This document shows positions 48,804-54,711 of a DNA stretch of 56,618 bases, piece by piece; within the stretch, counting starts at the first letter, position 1; every line of letters begins with the position of its first letter. This DNA comes from Actinomycetota bacterium. GTDB taxonomy: Bacteria > Actinomycetota > Acidimicrobiia > Acidimicrobiales > Ilumatobacteraceae. The position numbers were made by a program, and so were the translations under genes. Location of the stretch: positions 1 to 56,618 of the forward strand of contig WLIV01000022.1 in assembly GCA_009702045.1 (NCBI GenBank), read 5' to 3'. A model generated the notes under the pieces. It searched no databases, had not been told where the DNA came from, and saw only the letters and a program-made list of their open reading frames with translations.

Positions 48804-50366
48804 CTAGACCTGACGGTCCTGGTCCTTCCAGTACTCGGCGCGGATCTGGCGCTTGTACAACTTGCCAGCCTCGGTGCGGGGCAGGTCGGTGCGGAACTCC
48901 AGGTGCCGCGGCCGCTTGTAGGCGGCAAGGTGGTCGGCGCAATGTTGCATGAGCTCGGCGCTGAGCGCATCGGTGGGTTCAATACCGTCGCGCAGTTCCA
49001 CGAGGGCCAGCACCGACTCGCCCCAATCGGCGTCGGGGATGCCGATCACACCTGCGTCGTGGACGGCAGGGTGATTGAGCAGTACGCCCTCGATCTCGGC
49101 GGGAAAGATGTTGACGCCGCCGCTGATGATCATGTCCTTGGCGCGGTCCTGGATGAACAGGTAGCCGTCGTCATCGACGTAGCCGATGTCGCCGATGCTG
49201 AAACGATTGCCCTTGTAGGTGCTCTTCGTCAGCTCGTCATCCTTGTGATAACGGAAACCGGCCTCGGTCTCGTAGTAGATGTGACCGGTCTCGTTCGGGC
49301 CGAGCTCGTTGCCGTCGTCGTCGAGGATCGCCAGTCGAACTCCCTTGATCGCTCGGCCGACGGTTCCCGGCTTCTCCAGCCAGCGTTGTGGCTTGGCGAT
49401 CGTGGCCGCGCCCTCCATGCCACCGTAGGTCTCCCAGATGACCGGGCCCCACCAGTCGAACATGCGCTGCTTCATCGTGCGCGGGCACGGGGCGGCACTG
49501 TGCACCACTGAGTGCAGGCTGGACATGTCGTACTTGGCGCGCACCTCGTCGGGGAGTTGCAGCATGCGGTGGAACTGGGTGGGCACCATGTATGCGGTGC
49601 GCACTTTGAACTGATCGATCAGCTGGAGCGCACCCTCTGCGTCGAACTTGCGCATGATCACGAGGGCGTGGCCGACGTTCAGCGCTGCCATGTAGTAGCT
49701 GTGCGAGCCGCCGTGGTACATGCCGGTGGAGACCAGGTGCGGTCCGTCGAACGGGCGGTAGTCGAACGCTCGGCCGAACACGGCGGCCTTGTTGGCCACC
49801 TCGCTGGGGTCAGCGCCCGAACCGGAACGGGAGATGCCCTTGGGCTTGCCGGTGGTGCCGCTGGAGTAGGCGAGGAAACCGCCTTCGCTGCGGTCGTCGG
49901 GGACGGTCGTGGGCTGATCCTTGGTGAGGTCGGCCAGGTTCAGCACACCGGGTACCTCGCCGACGCCGACGACTTGCGTGACGGCCTTCACGCGATCGCC
50001 GAACTCGCCTTCGATCGCGCTCTTGTGGGCCTCGTGTACGACCAGCAACGCAGTGCCGGCGTGTTCGAGCATCGCCGTCAGCTCTTCGGGCGTGAGATAG
50101 GCGTTCACCAACAGCAAGAACCAGCCAGCCTCTTGGCAGGCCATCGACACCTGGACGGGCAACACGCCGTTGGGGGCAATGACCCCGATGATGCCGCCCT
50201 TGGGCACACCGAGTGCGCGGAACGTGTGCACCAGTTGGTGCGCACTCGCAGCCAGTTCTCCGTAGGTGAAGGCACCCTCGGGGGAGTGAGCGATGGCAAC
50301 GGTGTCCGGGTGGTCCTCGGCGATGTACCAGACCCCGAGTCGTTGCTCCCAGTTGCTCGACACCAC
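48804..50366 (-). CDS. AMP-dependent acyl-CoA synthetase/ligase
   Basis: 520 aa ANL-superfamily enzyme activating a carboxylic acid to its CoA ester through an acyl-adenylate. The P-loop is LAYSSGTTGKPKG near 168, the adenylate motif ETYGGMEGA, the hinge FSIGDIGYVDDDGY and C-terminal Lys in PRTEAGKLYKRQI. The GGAGG Shine-Dalgarno 6 nt before GTG 50366 fixes the start. First gene of the minus-strand operon, so it likely supplies the CoA thioester for the downstream enzymes. Confidence 0.93.
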   Translation of the reverse strand: MVSSNWEQRLGVWYIAEDHPDTVAIAHSPEGAFTYGELAASAHQLVHTFRALGVPKGGIIGVIAPNGVLPVQVSMACQEAGWFLLLVNAYLTPEELTAMLEHAGTALLVVHEAHKSAIEGEFGDRVKAVTQVVGVGEVPGVLNLADLTKDQPTTVPDDRSEGGFLAYSSGTTGKPKGISRSGSGADPSEVANKAAVFGRAFDYRPFDGPHLVSTGMYHGGSHSYYMAALNVGHALVIMRKFDAEGALQLIDQFKVRTAYMVPTQFHRMLQLPDEVRAKYDMSSLHSVVHSAAPCPRTMKQRMFDWWGPVIWETYGGMEGAATIAKPQRWLEKPGTVGRAIKGVRLAILDDDGNELGPNETGHIYYETEAGFRYHKDDELTKSTYKGNRFSIGDIGYVDDDGYLFIQDRAKDMIISGGVNIFPAEIEGVLLNHPAVHDAGVIGIPDADWGESVLALVELRDGIEPTDALSAELMQHCADHLAAYKRPRHLEFRTDLPRTEAGKLYKRQIRAEYWKDQDRQV

Positions 50367-50489
50367 TTGCTACCTCCGTGCTCGCGCCCGCTCGCTCCGG
50401 GTTGGAGCCGACGAACCAATAAAGAGTAACCTATTTAAGGGTGCATCGGGAAGCCGAGGCCATGATCGACGAAGCACGAGGGGTGTCGG
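50367..50489. promoter_or_regulatory. Divergent promoter region with AT-rich core
   Basis: An AT-rich stretch (about 50417-50438) stands out in GC-rich surroundings: TAACCT (50427-50432) is a plus-strand -10 candidate; the minus strand reads TAGGTT at 50434-50429. AGGGG precedes ATG 50490. The TTGACGATRNYGTCAA operator is absent. Confidence 0.4.
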
Positions 50490-51671
50490 ATGGACGACCT
50501 GATTGAGTTCAGGGCACGGGTGCGGGCGTGGCTCGCCGAGCGCTACCCCGAGATCGGCCCACAGAAGGACGATGAGCGCGGCGACACGATCGCTCGTGCG
50601 CCCGAGGGTCACGTGGCAATGGTGCAGGGTGCGATCACACTGCAGAAGGCGCTGTATGCCGCTGGCTTCTGGGCCACACGTCTGCCGCAGGAGTACGGCG
50701 GTCAGGGACTCACCCGTGCCCACGACGACATCGTCGCCGAAGAACTGATGCGCTTCGACTGCCCATCGCTGCGTCCGCTGGGAATCGGTATGGGCCTCGC
50801 GATGCCCACGATCCTCGGCGCGGCCGGTGAGGAGCAGAAGCGTCGGTTCCTGCCCAAGCTGGTGGCTGCCGACGAGGTGTGGTGTCAGCTGTTCAGCGAA
50901 CCCGACGCCGGTAGCGACCTGGTCTCACTGCGATGCAAGGCCATGCGCGACGGCGACACCTGGGTGATCACCGGTCAGAAGGTCTGGTCGTCCTTCGCCA
51001 GCGACGCGCACTACGGAATGTTGCTGGCTCGCACCGATCCGAACTCCGACAAGCCGCACTCCGGTATCACGATGTTCATCCTGCCGATGGACCGCAAGGG
51101 CGTCACCGTTGTCCCGCTCGTCGACATCGCCGGTGGCCACCACTTCAACGAGGTGTTCCTCGAAGAGGTCGTACTGCGCGACGACGAGATCATCGGCGAG
51201 GTCAACCGTGGCTGGCAGGTTGCCAACGGCACGCTGTCCGGCGAGCGATCCGGTTATCTCGGGGGCTCGGGGAAGGGACGTCGTCGTCGCCAGGCGCTCG
51301 CCGCTGCTGCCGATGCGGGCAAGCTCCACGACGCCGTCGTGCGCGACCGCATTGTCGACGTGGCGGCGCGCGAGCGCATCCTCGAACTGCTCGCCGAGCG
51401 CATCCACGCCGGTGCCGCACTCGGCGGCAATCCTGCTGCTGGCTCGCTGGTAAAGGTGTACGCGGGCAACCTCGAGCAGCAATCGTCGGAACTGGTCATC
51501 GACCTACGTGGTGCCTCGGGTATCGCGTGGGAAGCCGGTCATCCCGACGCTGACTACGCTGCCCACGCACTCAACGGTTCGCGCCAGTCGCGCATCGCCG
51601 GTGGCACCCACGAGATCCAACGAAACCTGATGGGCGAGCGCATCCTCGGCCTGCCCCGCGAACCGAAGTGA
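50490..51671 (+). CDS. Acyl-CoA dehydrogenase family protein (second)
   Basis: 393 aa. WCQLFSEPDAGSDLVSL FAD motif, HHFNEVFLEEVVL and the C-terminal SRQSRIAGGTHEIQRNLMGE are typical. GAGGGG lies about 7 nt before ATG. It overlaps the enoyl-CoA hydratase frame at its stop. Together with the ligase and hydratase it makes a beta-oxidation-like pathway. It could pair with the 45014 enzyme as a heteromer (inference). Confidence 0.92.
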   Translation: MDDLIEFRARVRAWLAERYPEIGPQKDDERGDTIARAPEGHVAMVQGAITLQKALYAAGFWATRLPQEYGGQGLTRAHDDIVAEELMRFDCPSLRPLGIGMGLAMPTILGAAGEEQKRRFLPKLVAADEVWCQLFSEPDAGSDLVSLRCKAMRDGDTWVITGQKVWSSFASDAHYGMLLARTDPNSDKPHSGITMFILPMDRKGVTVVPLVDIAGGHHFNEVFLEEVVLRDDEIIGEVNRGWQVANGTLSGERSGYLGGSGKGRRRRQALAAAADAGKLHDAVVRDRIVDVAARERILELLAERIHAGAALGGNPAAGSLVKVYAGNLEQQSSELVIDLRGASGIAWEAGHPDADYAAHALNGSRQSRIAGGTHEIQRNLMGERILGLPREPK

Positions 51672-51676
51672 GCGAC

Positions 51677-52453
51677 ATGAGCACCTACGAAACCGTCGAG
51701 TTCGAGATCGCCGATCACATCGCCACGATCACGCTCAACCGCCCGGACAAGATGAACTCGTTCACCGAGACGATGGCGAAGGAGATGACCGAGATCTGGG
51801 AACGTGTCCGCGACGACAAGGACATCCATGTCGCCGTCCTGCGTGCCAACGGCGACCGGTCGTTCTGCACCGGTATCGACGTGACCCGCGGTGCCTGGTG
51901 GACCGACAAGGACGTCTGGAACCACGAGGATCCGGGCGCGCTGCTCGGGCCGAAGCACCACAAGGTGTGGAAGCCGGTGGTTGCTGCCGTGCAAGGCATG
52001 TGCGCCGGTGGCGGCATGTACTTCATCAACGAATCGGACATCATCATCTGTTCGGAGAACGCAACGTTCTTCGACCCGCATGCCAATGGCGGCATCGTGT
52101 CGGCGCTCGAGCCGATGGGCATGCTGCACCGCGGTATCCCGCTGGGCGAAGTGCTGCGCTGGGCGCTGATGGGCAACGAGGAGCGCATCGGCGCCGAGAC
52201 AGCGCTCCGCATTGGCCTCGTCAGCGAGGTCGTTCCGTTCGACCAGCTGCGGGCGCGAGCCCACGACATCGCGTCGCAGATCGCGGCTCGCCGTCCCGAA
52301 GCCATCCAGGGCACCATCCGGGCCATCTGGGAGAGCATCGAGATGCCGCGCCACATTGCGCTGCAGAACGGCATGGCCTACACCCACATCGGCAACCCGA
52401 AGCCGGGGGAGCGCCCCGAGCGCGTGCCCGGCCCCAAGCCTGTGGTGCGCTAA
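51677..52453 (+). CDS. Enoyl-CoA hydratase/isomerase family protein
   Basis: 258 aa. ITLNRPDKMNSF, FCTGIDVTRG (oxyanion) and QGMCAGGGMYF are crotonase motifs. The usual first catalytic Glu region reads DPHANGGIVSALEPMG, lacking Glu at that site, so isomerase, hydrolase or another crotonase reaction is possible. Start at ATG 51677 with GAAGTGAG upstream; GTG 51668 (GTGA overlap) is an alternative. Confidence 0.9.
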   Translation: MSTYETVEFEIADHIATITLNRPDKMNSFTETMAKEMTEIWERVRDDKDIHVAVLRANGDRSFCTGIDVTRGAWWTDKDVWNHEDPGALLGPKHHKVWKPVVAAVQGMCAGGGMYFINESDIIICSENATFFDPHANGGIVSALEPMGMLHRGIPLGEVLRWALMGNEERIGAETALRIGLVSEVVPFDQLRARAHDIASQIAARRPEAIQGTIRAIWESIEMPRHIALQNGMAYTHIGNPKPGERPERVPGPKPVVR

Positions 52454-52686
52454 GCCGGTCGATTCCTGGGCATTGGCTGGCCCGGTGCCTTCGGTCGCCC
52501 CGTAGTAAACCCTCAACCTCTACCTGAGGCTTGTGGTTTCTGAGCTGGTTGACTCGTCTGTTTCGGTCTGATTCCGTCACGTCGTGCGGCGGCTGGCTGC
52601 TGGCGGTGGCCCGGAGGCGGGCTGCATGCCCCTCAGCCACACCGACAGCTGCGCCCGGTACTCCTGCGTCGGGACTCTCCCGCGAA

Positions 52687-52766
52687 CCTATAGGCCGTAT
52701 GGACTACGTGGTGTGGGTTCGGGTCGCTGGCGTATAGGCAATTTGGCCTATTTGTGAGGGTTAGGC
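52687..52766. repeat. Cluster of TAGGC sites, two in a 6-bp inverted repeat
   Basis: TAGGC at 52691-52695, 52735-52739 and 52762-52766, and inverted (GCCTA) at 52746-52750. ATAGGC (52734-52739) and GCCTAT (52746-52751) form an inverted repeat with a 6-nt spacer; CCTATAGG (52687-52694) is itself palindromic. Candidate regulator binding sites. Confidence 0.4.
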
Positions 52767-52787
52767 GTGCTTTGTGTATTTCTGTGG

Positions 52788-52897
52788 GCTTCACTACCGG
52801 TCACTGGGCAGCACGCCCGGCAGGTGAAGCAAAGAAGTCCCGACTGCATATTGGTCGCCCTGGTCGGGACGGAGCGAGTGGCGAACCCGACGCCTGC
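52788..52897 (+). ncRNA. Candidate structured 5' leader (possible riboswitch-like element)
   Basis: Hairpin 1: GCTTCAC (52788-52794) with GTGAAGC (52824-52830), containing an inner GGGC/GCCC pairing. Hairpin 2: GTCCCGAC (52837-52844) with GTCGGGAC (52863-52870). GCAGG (52820-52824) can alternatively pair with CCTGC (52893-52897), enclosing hairpin 2 and competing with hairpin 1. No match to a riboswitch class that I can recall. Confidence 0.4.
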
Positions 52898-52934
52898 GAA
52901 CTACCCCACACCTACAAAGGAAGCAGGACTCAAA

Positions 52935-53399
52935 ATGAAGATCACCCACAAGAAGCTTGCCGTTGTCGGCGCTGTCGTAGTCGCCTCGTTGGGCGCCACG
53001 GCCGCATTCGCCTACTGGAGCACTGGTGGCTCCGGTACGGGTACGGCAGATGCCGGCTCAACGGCTACTGCGTTGACGCTGCACACCTCATTCGATGCAG
53101 GTCTGCTGCTCGGCGGTTCGAAGACCGTCACGGTCACCGCTGACGGCAATGGCTCCAGCGATGTGTCGCTCGGCGGCAAGACCCTCTACTTCGCAGTCTC
53201 GACGAACAACGTCGGTTGCACGGTGGCCGACTTCACGTTGCCGAATGCAACTGCCACTGCCGGCACTGTCGTCCACGCTGCGGATGCGGGCGTCGCCATC
53301 GGCTCCGGCACGTTGACGATGATCTCGCGTGACTTGGTGAACCAGGACGGCTGCAAGGGCGCGACGATCACCGTCGACGTCACCACCACGGCCCCCTGA
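52935..53399 (+). CDS. Exported SipW/TasA-like protein (FAYW signal type)
   Basis: 154 aa. Basic start MKITHKK, hydrophobic core (8-25) and a junction ATAAFAYWSTGGSGTGTA, the signal type seen in CalY/TasA-like and other exported fibre proteins. The mature part is Thr/Gly-rich beta-structure with a cysteine pair (NVGCTVADF and QDGCKGATITV). The same C-x-n-GC-KGA pattern occurs in the next two genes. Probably a secreted surface or fibre subunit. A hairpin follows the gene. Confidence 0.8.
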   Translation: MKITHKKLAVVGAVVVASLGATAAFAYWSTGGSGTGTADAGSTATALTLHTSFDAGLLLGGSKTVTVTADGNGSSDVSLGGKTLYFAVSTNNVGCTVADFTLPNATATAGTVVHAADAGVAIGSGTLTMISRDLVNQDGCKGATITVDVTTTAP

Positions 53400-53414
53400 T
53401 CTCGTTGTGTGCGT

Positions 53415-53445
53415 GATGGGGGGGCAGGGCTGCCTGCCCCCCATC
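53415..53445 (+). terminator. Strong G/C hairpin between exported-protein genes
   Basis: GATGGGGGGGCAGG pairs with CCTGCCCCCCATC (one bulge), loop GCTG. No T-tract. It may cap the first gene's message at high level and let only a fraction continue into the following genes. Confidence 0.6.
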
Positions 53446-53497
53446 GCAGAAGTTGTAGTCAAGTTGGAACGACCCAAGAACGTCAGGAGGTGACACT

Positions 53498-54235
53498 GTG
53501 AAGCACATCGATGAAGCCCGGAACGCTGCGGCGCGTGTGATGAAATTTGTTGCGGTGTTGGTTCCTGTCGGTCTGGCTGGTGCATTGACGTTCGCGTTCT
53601 TGTCCACGCATTCGAGCGAGGATGGGTCGTCGCCCACCACATCGTCCGCCACTCCCACCACGCAGGTGATCGGCGGCACGGGTACCGGCACTGGCACCGA
53701 TGCTGGCACCACTGTTGGTACCGATGCTGGCGCTGGTTCCACCACCACGGTCGTGGGTGCTCGCCCGACACGCACCACGATCAGTTCTGATGTCGCAGGC
53801 CAGACCACCACCACGGTTGGCCAGCAATCCGAAGCGCCGGTCCCCTGTGTCCTCGACCAGGGTCAGACCCCGTGCGGCTTCACGATCAGCGGCAACCCGT
53901 CCGGTGCATTCTCGCCTGGTGCGCTGGCCCGCCATATCGATCTCCAGATCACGAACACCAACTCGTTCGCGATCACCGTCACCGAAATCACCATCACCAT
54001 CGCACATGCGACCAGCCGGGTCGGCTGTGACGGCGCCGAAAATCTGATCGTGTCTCGCCCGTTCTCGGGCACTGCGGTCATCCCGGCCAACAGCTCTGTG
54101 CATCTCTTTGATCTGGCACCGGACGTCACGTTCGCCCAGTGGCCGATGTTGCAGATGCCGAACCTGCCGTCGAACCAGGACGCCTGTAAGGGCGCCTCGT
54201 TCGCCATCAACTACACCGGGACGGCGACATCATGA
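53498..54235 (+). CDS. Exported protein with Thr/Gly-rich linker and TasA-like C-terminal domain
   Basis: 245 aa. N-terminal membrane segment (about 16-34, FVAVLVPVGLAGALTFAFL) followed by a low-complexity Ser/Thr/Gly linker (about 45-105) and a C-terminal beta domain (about 115-240) with cysteines (PCVLD, PCGFT, RVGCDGA, QDACKGASF). The KGA(S/T)F-type end resembles the 52935 product. AGGAGG at 53485-53490, 7 nt before GTG. Likely a cell-surface tether or fibre base. Confidence 0.75.
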   Translation: MKHIDEARNAAARVMKFVAVLVPVGLAGALTFAFLSTHSSEDGSSPTTSSATPTTQVIGGTGTGTGTDAGTTVGTDAGAGSTTTVVGARPTRTTISSDVAGQTTTTVGQQSEAPVPCVLDQGQTPCGFTISGNPSGAFSPGALARHIDLQITNTNSFAITVTEITITIAHATSRVGCDGAENLIVSRPFSGTAVIPANSSVHLFDLAPDVTFAQWPMLQMPNLPSNQDACKGASFAINYTGTATS

Positions 54236-54711
54236 TCCGCCGGTCGCAGGCTCTGGTTCTGGCGTGTGTCGTTGGCGCCCTCGTCCTTCTGGCAGGGACA
54301 GCGTTCGCGTATTGGAAGACAAGTGGCGCGGGCACCGGTTCAGCCATCAGCGGCCAGAATGTCAACATCACTGCGCAGCCGATCGTTGCCGGTCCGGCCA
54401 CCGTGAGTAGCCGGTTGGCGCCGGGTGGTTCGGCCGATCTGGTGGTCTCGCTGACCAACCCGAACCCGTTTGCGGTGACGATCACCGGCATCTCGCAGAA
54501 CGGGGCCATCACCGTCACCGACGGCGGCGCGTGCAATGCTGGCATCGCTGGTGTAAGCGTGCCGACTTCCAGCACTCTGTCTGTCGCGGTCGCGGCGAAC
54601 AGTACCGGCCTCGTCCATCTGGCCGGGGCCGTTGTGATGAGCGATTCGTCCGACAACGGTTGTCAGGGCAAATTCTTCGCGATCCCAGTGACCCTCAAGG
54701 TGAGTAAGTGA
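54232..54711 (+). CDS. Exported SipW/TasA-like protein (FAYW signal type, second)
   Basis: 159 aa. Start MIRRSQ, hydrophobic core, then GTAFAYWKTSGAGTGSA. The mature part has a beta-sandwich DUF11-like stretch (SADLVVSLTNPNPFAVTITGIS) and cysteines (GGACNAG, DNGCQGKFFAIPVT) in the family pattern. ATGA overlap with the previous gene and GTGA-type overlap with the next indicate one coupled operon. Confidence 0.8.
   Translation: MIRRSQALVLACVVGALVLLAGTAFAYWKTSGAGTGSAISGQNVNITAQPIVAGPATVSSRLAPGGSADLVVSLTNPNPFAVTITGISQNGAITVTDGGACNAGIAGVSVPTSSTLSVAVAANSTGLVHLAGAVVMSDSSDNGCQGKFFAIPVTLKVSK

Larger units (their letters stand above)
52454..52934 (+). promoter_or_regulatory. Long non-coding upstream region of exported-protein operon
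   Basis: About 480 bp without a supported gene. The first half shows nothing clear; the second half carries repeated TAGGC sites and a structured leader (separate entries). The end has an AGGA ribosome binding site 6 nt before ATG 52935. Confidence 0.6.

Noticed and set aside
52788-52934. Cyclic-di-GMP-I riboswitch upstream of the surface operon
   Set aside because: A GCAAAG string is present, but the conserved GGGCAAAC and GGTAGC-type elements and their pairing are missing.
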